Origin: Arthrinium phaeospermum
Lineage: Eukaryota; Ascomycota; Sordariomycetes; Amphisphaeriales; Apiosporaceae
Length of the DNA stretch: 64,000 nt
Assembly (NCBI GenBank): GCA_006503535.1
Contig: QYRS01000003.1
Coordinates: forward strand, 3,844,001-3,908,000
Direction of reading: 5' to 3'
The notes under the pieces were generated by a model. The model saw only the letters and a program-made list of their open reading frames with translations. It searched no databases and was not told where the DNA came from. A program made the translations under genes and the position numbers. Each line of letters starts with the position of its first letter. Positions within the stretch are counted from its first letter, which is position 1. Positions 9,742-20,180 of the stretch are shown one piece after another.

Positions 9742-11003
9742 TTATATATAATATGGATCTTTGCAAAGCTCACATCTTTCTGGGAGGTCTTGGCGACTTG
9801 AGTGACTTGAACGCGTGAAACGCCTTGACCGCCTGGGGCGCGTTACACTCCTTGAGCGTTTCGATCGTTTGAACCCCCGAGCTGAATCTGCCATGAGGCG
9901 AAACCACTTGTTTGCTCTCTTGTAAGTAAACAACTCCGGGTGCCCATGCCAGCTGTCTTCGAAGCATTTGCCCCGTAACTCGTAATCGTCGAGGCCTTCA
10001 CTTGATCTCAGCTTTCCTCTGTATTCTGGGCTTGGAAGCATCCGGTCCCATATTCGGTTCCTTGGGAATAGGTCGTTCCAGCCTTCCTTCCAGCCATCCT
10101 CCCCAAGCACCATCTCTTCTAGATTCCTGGCATCCATAATGGCGCCTCCATTTCTCGACCATTTCCCTGGGTCGTCGGCAAAGTCTTTCGGGAGTCCAGG
10201 ATGGGGCGCTGTCCGGGCGCGACTGAGGTCCACGTGCTTTCCCCCGGACATGCTGTCGCCTTTGATATCGCCGACTAGGATACCTAGATCGTGCATGGTT
10301 TTCAGCCCCCTGAAAGCTTGTTTCACGGTCCTGGGATTGACCATCATCCTCAGCATGTCCACGTGCAAGCAGCTCTTTGACGTTGCGAAGGCGACGAGCT
10401 CCTTCACGATGGCGTACCGCTTTCTTCCGACGCAGGCTTCGTCTGACCAGCCGTACTTGTCTATTTTGGTGTCCATGAACTCGTAATGGCTCTCGTCCAG
10501 CTCGATCCAGCCGTAACACTGCACAGCGAGGTGCTCCTGGCCGAATTCTTTGAGTCGCGCAAAGGCTCGGTATTCGTTAGGGAATGCGTGGAAGTAGGGC
10601 CACTGGGTTGCTTCACTAGGAAGCTTCTCCCTCAGGGGCTCTGGGGGCGCGTCTAGTGCGTTCGTGAACTATAGCAGTCAAGAGGTTTCCCCCATTAGCA
10701 ACCAGCCAAGGCAAATGAGGAAGTAGAGAGAACGAAGGACAAGAGGAGAACGGTAGCACTTCAGCCAGAATGCGCCTTCAAAGCATGGACGAAAGAAACG
10801 TTTCGGAAGCTGGCAGCATCAAGCTTCGAGGAATCACTCACCAGTTTCAATGCATAGATGCCCCCGTTGATCCGCACTTTCCAGACGTGGCCGTGTATCC
10901 CTTTGCCGAGCCCCTCCAGGAAATCGATCACCAGCGGCTCCCCATTCGTATCAAACCGATGGAGCTTTGGTGCGGGAATGCAGGCCACATCGAATTCTGA
11001 CAT
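9742..11003 (-). CDS. FTA2-type kinase-like protein, copy 2
   Basis: A 362-residue paralogue of the gene at 3622-4772, with the same two-exon structure (11003-10842 and 10668-9742, phase-0 intron at the identical place after YALKL). The Gly-rich loop GLGKGIHGHVWKV and Lys53 are kept. The catalytic loop reads VGDIKGDS: Asp188 and Lys190 are present, but the usual Asn is Ser193, and the DFG equivalent is DLS (Asp201). The loss of the Asn suggests weak or absent phosphotransfer. The C-terminal tail is Arg/Ser-rich (about 295-345) and ends with a CxxC (RCELCKD) matching copy 1. Its 3' end faces that of nuclease-like copy 2. The family name refers to a fission-yeast kinetochore subunit; a kinetochore role is not implied for these accessory copies. 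Confidence 0.8.
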
Positions 11004-11739
11004 GGCGATGAAGAACGAGCAACCACTGGTGAGAACGGCTTGTGAGGTGTACAGTGAAAGAACGAGAGGATATGGCTAAGTGATTAGGTCCATTCTTTGC
11101 CGGGAGAGCAGGCAGAAGAATAGCTCCCTAAATAATAGAACAAAGGGGCCCCTAAATTTGGTGATAAGTCAATATGGACACAAAGGAGGGAGCCAAGCTA
11201 CAACAAAGAGGCTACTTCACAGAGGCCAGAGGGCGTCTTTGTATCCAGATTCGCGTGGTCAATTCCTAGCATCCTGGTTTAAAATGATCTGTTTCCAGGC
11301 AGCCCGCCTCAGTGTGTTTTCAATTATGATGACGGTGCTCGGCTGAGGTTCTTTCCCAGCACGTGAATGGCAAACTGAAACCAAAGGCCAAGGCTCTATA
11401 GAAGACACACGTAAATACTTGTTGCCCCATCATTATCAACGGAATTGAACGCATGGAACACGAGAGATGTGCGTATCTGTCTGTTTTCATGACTATGTAC
11501 GTGAGTTGATTAACGCGGTGAAGTCCCCCTACTTCCTCGCGACCCAATCTCTCTGCGACTTCACTCCAATGCGTAGACTAGATAGCATGTAGTGTGATCG
11601 TCAGATCCATGCTGTGCTGCCCGTTGCTTCGCAAAGACAGAATCGCTCAAATAGCTTCCCCTATTATACACATCGCCTTCCGGCTCTCAAAGAGCTGAAG
11701 GCGAACGCCAATAACCACCCAAAACACGATCCTCCTTAT
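11004..11739. other. Intergenic, no gene seen
   Basis: Upstream region of FTA2-like copy 2 and 3' flank of the F-box-like gene. Short frames at 11080-11346 and 11320-11547 show no domain. Confidence 0.4.
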
Positions 11740-13047
11740 TCAGTATCTGGAGTGGGCAATATCCTGCTCCTTGAACTTGGGCTCCTCCTCAAAGCACTCA
11801 CGGTGCCGCTTCGCCAACAGGTCCAACGGCTCGATTCCTCTCGGGTACTTATTGTACCAGGTGTCGACGGGGTATCCGGAGATGTCGCATTCTGCCGGCT
11901 TCATGATCTTCATCAGCGTCTCCCGGTTGCTGATGGTGCGATCCTGTGGCCCAGCGCCGCGCAGGAGGTTGTGTTGGGCGGCGACCGACATGCCGTTGGT
12001 CTCTGGGCTGTCCCAGGTCGCGAAGCGGTGGAGACGCAGCATGTTGGCGGCTCTGCCGCGGCAGGTGTCGATGACCGCATCGACTGCGATGGACAGGGTC
12101 CGCATCTCGTGCCGTAACTCAATGACCTCGTCGTCGGTAAGAACGACAATGCTTTCCTTGGTCTTCATGTTCTTGAGGAGTCGCTCGGGCAGACTCTGAG
12201 GCGTGCAAACCCCTTGTCTCGCTGTCTTGGTTATGCGAGAGGCTTCGTGGCAGGATTTTCCAGTGTGAAAACTGTGTTCAGGATCTTCCATCCATTGCAC
12301 GCATGAGTGACGCCAATGGTGAGGTCGCAACAAGTGTTCAAGGCAACGGAAATGAAGACGCGGTGTCGTGGACTCTCTTTGTCTGGAGAAGGGACCGTTC
12401 TTGATGAACGGATCAGCCAATGCTCCCACAATAAGGGTATGCAGACTGCTCTTGAAAGTCTCTTGGTTGACCTTGACAGGGCAGTTGAAAGCCCGGTTGA
12501 TATCCAGCTTTGTAGCGCGGTCCGCGGTGAAGTAGAAACTGACAGTTCGCACTGATCGAAACAGCGTGATCAGTGTGGCGATGTCACGGACCTTGGACCA
12601 GATCACAGCCAGGTCTTCCGACTTGCTGCGTCCCTTGGCTGCAAGCTGTGGTATTTCAATGCATACACTAAATTCTTCAACCATTCGGGCACGCCGAGCC
12701 AAGCTTTTGAGCTTTTGATCCCCCAAATCTCGAATGAAGAACGTGCATGTTGCGGAGTCGGGCCAGACGCTGGGACGAGTAAGACGTGCAGAAACGCGCG
12801 TTTTAATCTTCAGCCAGGAGGTGGATGCGTGTCCACTGCGGCGGATGGCAATGTCGATGTCGTAGATATATCCATTCGGTTCAAAGATGATAGGAAAGAG
12901 TTCGTCCGAGATGGCTTTGCAGGTCTGCATCAAGGCATTCACAGTCGGCCGGTCGGCAAATTCCCAAGGCGAGAAACCGTAAATCGCGTCCGTTAGGATC
13001 TCGGCTCTTATCTCCACGGGCAGAGACATAAGAGGGAATGGCGACAT
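11740..13047 (-). CDS. F-box-like hypothetical protein
   Basis: A single open frame of 435 residues. The N-terminus (MSLPVEIRAEILTDAI at about 7-22, then a predicted second helix ALMQTCKAISDELFPIIF) has the LPxEIRxxIL pattern of fungal F-box or F-box-like proteins, which act as substrate adaptors of SCF ubiquitin ligases when they bind Skp1. The remainder has no repeat or domain that I recognise; it contains several basic patches and a conserved-looking RTVSFYFT strand. No signal peptide or membrane helix is seen. I cannot say whether it binds Skp1. It lies alone between the duplicated segment and the amadoriase gene and is transcribed from a promoter in 13048-13645 or nearby. Confidence 0.65.
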   Translation of the reverse strand: MSPFPLMSLPVEIRAEILTDAIYGFSPWEFADRPTVNALMQTCKAISDELFPIIFEPNGYIYDIDIAIRRSGHASTSWLKIKTRVSARLTRPSVWPDSATCTFFIRDLGDQKLKSLARRARMVEEFSVCIEIPQLAAKGRSKSEDLAVIWSKVRDIATLITLFRSVRTVSFYFTADRATKLDINRAFNCPVKVNQETFKSSLHTLIVGALADPFIKNGPFSRQRESTTPRLHFRCLEHLLRPHHWRHSCVQWMEDPEHSFHTGKSCHEASRITKTARQGVCTPQSLPERLLKNMKTKESIVVLTDDEVIELRHEMRTLSIAVDAVIDTCRGRAANMLRLHRFATWDSPETNGMSVAAQHNLLRGAGPQDRTISNRETLMKIMKPAECDISGYPVDTWYNKYPRGIEPLDLLAKRHRECFEEEPKFKEQDIAHSRY

Positions 13048-13645
13048 CGTGGGTTATTTTGCTGACGGTGAGTTGACTTGATGTGGTATGTGTGGTTGAT
13101 GAGAAGGAATGGGTTTGTCGCCGAGTAGAGTGGGGGAACTGGAGGCCTTTATAGGCAGATTCATGGGAAATTGAAAATAAGTGAAGGTGAATGCAATGGC
13201 GTAGGTGCAAAGATACAGAAACATAAGCCATTGAATGGTAGAGCGTGCAAAAACAGTTCTTCCTGGGTGAGTCTTTGGCAAGGACATATCACAGTTGGTC
13301 GTGGATATTTCTTACTTATGATTGAATGCCTGTTATATACGTAATTTAGATATGTAGAATAACTTATATGAGCCAGTACTAGTGCTACAAATATCTTGAG
13401 GCCATGTATCAGATCATGAACACGTCCTGTATTTCAAAACTTATTTTCGCAGATGGCTCATATTATACCTTGAGTAGTTCGTGGCATCCACAGGCTTGCA
13501 TAATCCTTTCGAGCAGCTGAGTCACTAGGTAGCAAATCCAGTTATTCCTCTAAATAAATAGGAAATTAGGAAGGAGGAAACGATGTGTTGTTGCTCATTG
13601 CCCAAAGCAAACCCCGTGAGTCAAGCAATATTTGCCCCCCTATCT
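13048..13645. other. AT-rich intergenic, no gene seen
   Basis: Promoter side of the F-box-like gene plus the 3' flank of the oxidase gene. The stretch 13300-13560 is AT-rich. No gene or repeat was recognised. Confidence 0.4.
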
Positions 13646-15077
13646 TTACTTAGCAGACCCCCCTACCCAGTCGTCATCCGGGATCTCGCCCAAATCCACC
13701 ACCTTTCCCGCCCCGCCGAACCTCCCCTGCGTATCGAACCAGTCCCGGTCCAGCGCCGTCTCCGGCCGCCAGCGTAGGCTCTTGGCCATCCTCTCCTCGA
13801 GCCGGTCCTCCAACAGGTCCGCCACCAGGATGCCCACAGCCGGCGCGTTCATGAATCCGTTCCCAGACCCGCCGGCCGCCACGAGCAAACGCTGCGAGGA
13901 GCCTCCTCGCGGGTATCGTGCGATCAGGAACAGCCGGTCGGGCGTGTCGGCGTCCCAGCACAGCCGCGGCCGCAGCAGGGGGCGGTCGGCCAGCTGCGGC
14001 ACCGTGGCCTGCAGCAGCTTGTGCATGTTCGTCGCGGAGGTACGGGGGACGGCCTCGCGCGGGACCGGGACCGGCTGCTTCTCCTCTCCGTCTTTCCCAT
14101 CCTTGTCCACCAGATGGATGTAGCCCGGGTGCTCGTCGCAGATCTTCAGCTCCGGCTCGCCCGCCGCGATGGCCGACTTGGGCGGCGACAGGAAGAAGCC
14201 CCCGTCCACGGTGAAGAGGACGGGCAGCTCCGCGTACGTGGGCGCCTCGTCCGCGGTCAGGGCCACGTGCCCCAGCGTCCAGGCCGTGGGGCGGAGCTGC
14301 TTCTCGAAGTCGACGAGCGTCGGGGCGCCGGCCCCGGCGGCCAGGATGGTGAAGTCGGCGCGGTGCGTCGCGCCGTCGGCCGTCTTGGCGCCTACCACCA
14401 CCTCGTCGCCAGCGCCGTCATCGTACAAGAGCTCCGCGACGCGGCCGGCCCGCGGGTCGCAGACGAAGACGGCGCCGCCCTCCGCGGCCGCGGCGTGGAC
14501 GTCGAGCAGGACGTCGCGGGCCTCGACCCAGCCGGCGCCCTCGCGGCGGATGAAGCCGCGCCAGCCCGTCAGGTCGCCCGTCAGGACGCCGTCGGGCATG
14601 GTCTGCCGGAAGGCCTCGGCGTCCTCGAGCGGGGCGTAGACGTCGGGCCGCGCCTCGGCCGCCGCTTTCACCTTCTCCCAGGCCGCGTCGCCGACGGCGG
14701 CGTAGATGAAGCCCGTGGGGTGGTAGTGCGGGGCGTAGACCGGGTCGTGGCGCCAGACCTCGGACGAGAGGGTCTCGATGGTGTTCCAGGCGTAGTCCAG
14801 GTCCGTCTGGTCTGCGGCGGGCGGCGATATCGCTGCGTTTCTATGGTTAGTGAATCGGAGCGAGCTCATGCGACTGACACCCCAAAAACTCACGTTCTTC
14901 CAGGATCTTGTTGTGGTCGTTACCGGCGGATATGGAGGACGGGAACGTGTTGGAGTCCAGCACTTTGATGTTAGTGTAGCCGCGCTTGACGAGCCGGTAT
15001 GCGATGGATGTCCCCCATGTCCCCGCTCCGATAATCAGGATCGAGGAGTTCTTCTCGAGGGGCGGCATGGCGTCCAT
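13646..15077 (-). CDS. Amadoriase / fructosyl amino acid oxidase-type FAD enzyme
   Basis: A flavin oxidase of the sarcosine-oxidase/fructosyl-amino-acid-oxidase group, 456 residues from exons 15077-14894 and 14832-13646. The 61-nt intron runs to a cgcag acceptor; using the nearer catag would break the frame. Landmarks are the FAD dinucleotide motif ILIIGAGTWGTSIAYRL (about residues 12-28), SAGNDHNK, which carries the active-site lysine region of amadoriases, ILAAGAGAPTL, the CWDADTPDRLFLIARYP block, where the cysteine is the covalent flavin-attachment position in this family, and GGSGNGFMNAPAVG. Family members oxidise glycated amino acids or similar secondary amines, giving peroxide. Many end in a peroxisomal -AKL/-SKL signal, but this one ends in -GGSAK. 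An in-frame upstream ATG at 15173 would add a signal-peptide-like segment. The gene is very GC-rich in the second exon. Confidence 0.85.
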
Positions 15078-17546
15078 GGTTGCTCGTTGCGAGTCTTTCG
15101 ATTCTGTTGGGTGGACTTGGCATCGAACCGAAGTCATAAACAAAAGGAAAAGAAAGAACAGAATTGACGCCATGATCAAACCGCGTATTGACAAAACGGC
15201 ACTAGACAGGCACGAGTCCACAGATATGTCCCCTCCTTCTGGGAGAACCCAAGGAATTGGATGGTTCGATTCGGGTCTACTTAAAGGGCTATGGAAGTGG
15301 GTCGCCGAGGCCGTGGTTGATGTCAGGTGACGACCGGCGATATGTGCCATTCACCCAAACAGGCATCTCTTGCAGTTCCGAGAATGAGGGGAACGGGTGT
15401 ATGCAGAATGAGGTCTTCGACTCCAGGCGAAACCACCCAATCTTGTCGGTTTGCACAGTTTGGGCAACTTATACATGGACCGGTCTATATCAACTTGCTA
15501 GGCCTTTTGGTTGGTCCAAGTGGGAGTGGCATCCTTGATCCTTGTAACTCTCATACCCCACTACTCGATAGTAGTAGGCTTGGCTTCTTCCTATTGGTTT
15601 ACTTCGTAGATATTAGTATACAAACGTAGATCAGCTATAGTATATTGCTGATACCTTCGAGGGCATGGAAGATATGAGTTGACTACTATCCCCAAACTAG
15701 AAGCCTGTATTTACTCAGATGGGGTCTTGGCCACAAACAGGTAGTATCGAACCAGATGTTGTGTTATTATTGATGCAAGCCTTGACTCCTCTACGGTATA
15801 AGTCACGTACACAAGGTACTCAGTTTACTATAGCCAGACAAGCTGGAGGCACTTTGAGACCAGGCGACTCCCAACGAGCACGTACGTACTTAGCTGCGGT
15901 GAAGTGAACTACTTTCAACAGTTGCCCATATTGACCATCATTTCAATTAGAAGTAGCTTGGCCATCACATCTCATGGGTGGTGTGAAGGTTTGACATACC
16001 CAAGGCTTGTCGGCGATGATGTTCATTTTGAGTTCCACCTCAACCAGATCTCCAGAGACTGATGGCAAATGATATGCGAGTTGCCCAGGATATATGAATC
16101 ATGTTATTATATAGATCCCTTGACCGGGCTGGTGTAGCCTAGCGGTAGTATTCTTAGTTATATGCTTAAAGGCAAGAGGGTTCAATTCCCTCTGCGGTCA
16201 CTTTTTTTCCTCTTTTCGATATTTCTGCCACCCCTTTTCACCATCCCCTTTATTGTGTCCCACTCGCGACAACGAACACAATCATTGTCCACATAAGTCC
16301 GTTAGAATGGACTCTAGCTAATACTTACATGCATCTATATCAAACACCCGGTGCACAGTCTTCGGGTCTTTCGCGGTTAGGTGGGTGGGCATACTATCGT
16401 GACGGGCTTTGTGATGCTCGAGCAGGAAAAAACTGACCATAGAGTTGTTTGATTTTGGTTTCATCACATAATTAACCACAGAGTAGCCATATACTAGATG
16501 ATGCGACAGGACGTTATCCGTCCAAGGGTTTTCTCAGAGATACCCCTGGTATAGTGAGGTCGTATGTCCAGCAGCACCTGTCATGCCCAGTGTAAATGAC
16601 TAAGCAGATGAAGAAGCCATGGGCACAGGGTCCATCCAGCATCTCTGCTGTAGAGTCGCATACATGTTTTGAGGTGTAAGGGCACTGATTAGCTTTGAAG
16701 CTCATTATACGAAAAGGTAATTGTAATTACTCGTATGATGTATGGAGATTTTCGCATTCGGCAACCCATATCATGGCTGGTCAGTCATGGGTTGTTCCTT
16801 GCTGCTGCTGCCAACATTGTTGTTGAGGTGGGAGGGGAGGCCTTAACTCGCCAAAAGGGCCCCGACGCCACAGGGATGGCCACTACCAGCTGGCCTAACG
16901 GGGCTGTGCAAAAAAAGCCCGACGCAGCACAAAGCAAAAGCACAATCTTTAGAAGCACTCAAAGGGTTCAAGTCCGGCGGGACTACGACATTTCCAGCAC
17001 AAGCGGCGGGCAGCAAGGAAGCGCAGGTGCGAAGTGGGTGGGCGTGTGTGTATTATTGCGCGCGTGTGTGCACTCTCTCTGCTTGCCTCTCTCTCTGTGT
17101 TCCGTCATTCCTCTCCGGCTCTTTTCTTTCATTTGACCTGCGCCCTCTTTCAGATCGCCCTTGCTCTTCTTTTTGAGGAAACTTTTTGTTTCTTCTACTA
17201 AGTTGGGCTGGCGCGTTACTCGGCCGCAAAATCCACACACTCCTGCTGTGCCTGCTCAGTCATCCATCCTCTTTCTGCCTTTAAGGACGGACGTAGCGAG
17301 GAGGGAGACAGAGATTAGACAACGTTCTTCTGGCGACCAGCATTATTAGACCACACCCCCATTGTTGTCGACGTCGCATCCTCCTACTTCTTTTCCTTTT
17401 CTCTCGTCCTTTTTCTTGTTCCTTGCCACCTACCCTACCACTCCTCGAATACCCTCAACAACAAACCGCCTGTCGTTGTTTCTATATACCTACCTGAAAG
17501 CAACAGACAAAACCCCCCCTCCCACGCCCCCTCCCAATCGCCAGCT
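15078..17546. other. Long intergenic region with a tRNA-like unit
   Basis: The first part is the promoter of the oxidase gene, the middle carries the tRNA-like element at 16121-16208, and the last part (about 17050-17546) is the pyrimidine-rich promoter and leader of the WW-domain gene, with CTCTCT runs at 17075-17100. No protein gene is supported. Confidence 0.45.
16121..16208 (+). tRNA. tRNA-like Pol III unit (possibly tRNA pseudogene)
   Basis: An A-box match (TAGCCTAGCGG) and a strong B-box match (GGTTCAATTCC) occur with a perfect T-arm (GAGGG, loop, CCCTC). The ends pair (TGACCG with CGGTCA), and a run of seven T follows directly, as at a Pol III terminator. However, I could not fold a convincing D-arm or anticodon arm, and the acceptor stem has a G-G mismatch, so no anticodon can be assigned. 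It is either a divergent tRNA with an intron or a tRNA-derived relic. Confidence 0.4.
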
Positions 17547-19044
17547 ATGGCAGGCCCTGCCTCTCCGGGCACCGAGGGCCCGACGTACGAACCGCCCACC
17601 TTGCCTCCTGGCTGGATTGCACAATGGGACGGCTCGAGTAAGAAGTACTATTTCGTCTCGATCTCGACCGGCGTCTCGCAGTGGGAGACCCCCTCCCAGG
17701 CAGCCCCCGGCGGCACCCCGGCGCCCCGCGGCGACCATCCCTACGGTGCTCCTGGCGCGCGTCCGGAGCTCATCACACACCCCGACGGCACCCAGACGGT
17801 GAAGCACCCCGACGGTCGTATGGAACCCGTTCTGCCGCCCGAGGGTGCAAGAGCGCTGGAGAGCGGTCCCACTGGCGAAAGAGGATTCGGCGTAAGTACA
17901 TAGCTTCGGACTTCGACTCCGCTACCTGCAAACGACGTCATAAGCATATGGGGAAAACTGACACAACACCTGTCTTACTAGAGCTTCGCGACGAATGCAC
18001 TCATGAACCAGTTCTCCGGTAAACAACAAGGCGGCGGCGGCGGCGGCTCGAACGGTCTCGGGGGTTTGGCCAGTCAGTTCTTAGGAGGTGGTCATGGCAG
18101 TAATAACAGCGGTCACGGCAACTCTTCTGGTGGACAGGGCGGCGCTGGCGGCCCAGCCGGCAAACTTGTTGGCGCGTTGGCTTCCAGCTTGTTCTCGAGC
18201 GGCGGCAGTGGCAAGCCGGACCAACCTCAGAACTACCACGGCGGCCAGTCACAGCAGCCGGCGCAATCTGGCGGCTTGGCGGGTTCGGTCATGGGGGGTG
18301 TTGCCAACATGTTTGGCGGCAGCAACCAAGGCCACTCGGTACGTGCAATTCACGCCTTGTCTTTTTATCTCAACCTCTGCTAACTGTCACCAAGTCTCAG
18401 AACTACGGATACTCGAACACCGGTAGCCAGGGAGGATACAGCGGTCAAGCACCTCCGGCTTCATACCAGCCTTCGGGCGCTTCGACCCCGGCTTACTCGT
18501 CTTCGGCCGGTCAACATACGAATCAACACGGCGGTGCGCCATCTTACGGAGTGCCGCAGCAGCACCACCAACCACAACATACTCAGTCGTTCCCTGCAGC
18601 GCCTGGCCAACACGGCGCGTCTTACACCAGCCCGCCTCCTAATTCGCAGTCTCACGTACCTCCTTACGGCTCGCACCCCCAAGGCCAAGCCCCAGGCTAC
18701 GGCCACAGCCCGGTATCACAAGGACCACACTACTGTAGGCATGACCCAACTTAACTTATCCTAATGCCTGTTTTATACTGATCAGATCTGTAGCACACCA
18801 ACCGCCATATAATACTTCTCCTTCTGGCCAGCACCAGCAGTACAACGGTGGAAGCCACCAGCAATACCCTCCTCCTCAGCCATCGTACAACCACCAATAC
18901 GGATCCGTACCTCCGCCACCTGGCGCATACCCTGGCGCCCCGACATACGCAGGTGGAAACCAGCATGCACCCCCAGTACCGAGCGGTTCCCACCCCCACC
19001 ATGGTCAGCAGTCCGGCCCAGGTGGCTACACCGGTACCTGGTAG
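17547..19044 (+). CDS. WW-domain protein with Gly/Gln/Tyr/Pro-rich tail
   Basis: A 428-residue protein from exons 17547-17891, 17982-18338, 18401-18734 and 18794-19044. The N-terminus carries one WW domain at about 20-52 (LPPGWIAQWDGSSKKYYF...SQWETP, both tryptophans present), which binds proline-rich ligands. Next is a short HPDGTQTVKHPDGR segment, then a Gly/Ser-rich region with hydrophobic GGLASQFLGG-like motifs repeated three times, and a long His/Gln/Pro/Tyr-rich tail that looks disordered and prion-like. The architecture resembles budding-yeast Wwm1, a WW protein linked to the metacaspase Mca1, but the tail does not allow firm orthology. It lies upstream of, and converges on, the Pga1-like gene. 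The leader is pyrimidine-rich, which is usual for strongly expressed fungal genes. Confidence 0.85.
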
Positions 19045-19406
19045 CGGACTTCGAAGGAAGGATACAGAAATTGGTTTCTTTGACACGGTCAAAGCATGGT
19101 AGATTTGTCTTTGATGTCGCATATATCATAGGTCTTGCCATCTGCGTTTCTTCGTACGGGTGCAACAGCCACAGTATACCAATGCCTGCATTTCTCTCTG
19201 AGATGGGAGCAATGGAGGCGAGACGAGGTGACGCAGCAACGCCTTGCAAATGTGATTCCGCTGCTTGTCACCGACCGGCTGTCGTCGATGAGTTTTAACG
19301 AGCCACGAGATTGAAGAGTATTCCGGTATACAGATGAGAGATTTGGGTAGAGGGCAATTTGGTATGATCCAGAAATGCATTTTCAACAACCTCGGCCACC
19401 ACTGTT
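19045..19406. other. Convergent 3' flanks
   Basis: This gap lies between the stop codons of the WW gene (+) and the Pga1-like gene (-). It holds both 3' UTRs, and no further gene is seen. Confidence 0.5.
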
Positions 19407-20180
19407 TTACTGTTCCTTTTTGTCCCGATCAGGCTCGGCTGCGATGGACTGGATCCAGCTCGAGATGCGACGCGCCATAAACCACGATAGGATGGCTACC
19501 ACAATGATGTAGCCAATAGTGGGCAGGAGCGAGCGCGGCAAAAGGTTGAAGACGTACGGGTCGAGAATGACGTCCACGTAGACAGGAGGCACCTCGTTCA
19601 TCAAGGTCTTGTTAGTTGTGTAATAGTCTGCAGCTGCCAGGATCTGCAAGAACAGAACGGACGTCTCGCGTTCCCGGGAACGGCTTTTGGGCGCTGACCC
19701 ATCATCACGGCGGCCTCCATCATTGGCTGACTCAAGCTGTTGGCGACGACCCAGAGAATAGTCGGAAAGCTCAGTGATGAGCTCGGCGGACTCAAAGACG
19801 GTCTGCAGCTCATACGTATTGAGAACAAATGCGGTGGGTTGCTATCAGCTGTTAATGATGGGGTCCAGTCAGATTTATATAGAGGTGGATAATAAACTCA
19901 CAGTAGCTGCCCAGCAAACCCTCACTTCGTATCGTTGGCCTTCAGTGAGCTGATCCAGAACGAGCCATGTCGGCTTACCGTACTTGGCAGATTCAGTGGG
20001 AAATTGGGCTTGGAGGTGCGTCCGGATGGCCCAATTGTCAGGGGTCAAAGTGTCGACCTGTAGATCGTCCAGGTTCGGGTGAGCTGACGGAATGTTGATG
20101 TTATTGGGAGCCAGAAAGATGGCCTTCTCCGTATTGGCCGCCACCAGAGTGGCTAACAAGACACTGATTAGGGCCAACAT
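19407..20180 (-). CDS. PGA1: Pga1-like subunit of GPI mannosyltransferase II
   Basis: A 237-residue ER membrane protein from exons 20180-19902 and 19841-19407. It begins with a signal peptide (MLALISVLLATLVAA), has a lumenal domain with the family blocks KAIFLAP, QRYEVRVCWAA and NTYELQTVFE, and ends with one transmembrane helix (LLPTIGYIIVVAILSWFMA) followed by a short charged tail (EPDRDKKEQ). In yeast, Pga1 partners the mannosyltransferase Gpi18, which adds the second mannose to the GPI anchor precursor in the ER; loss impairs GPI anchoring. The length and topology fit. The assignment rests on my recognition of the family blocks without a search. The start ATG at 20180 places the signal peptide at the very N-terminus; the frame open upstream of it lacks an ATG. 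Confidence 0.7.

Noticed and set aside
14021..14968. 315-codon open frame on the plus strand
   Set aside because: It is antisense to the GC-rich second exon of the amadoriase gene, and its Arg/Gly/Val-heavy composition is a by-product of that codon usage.
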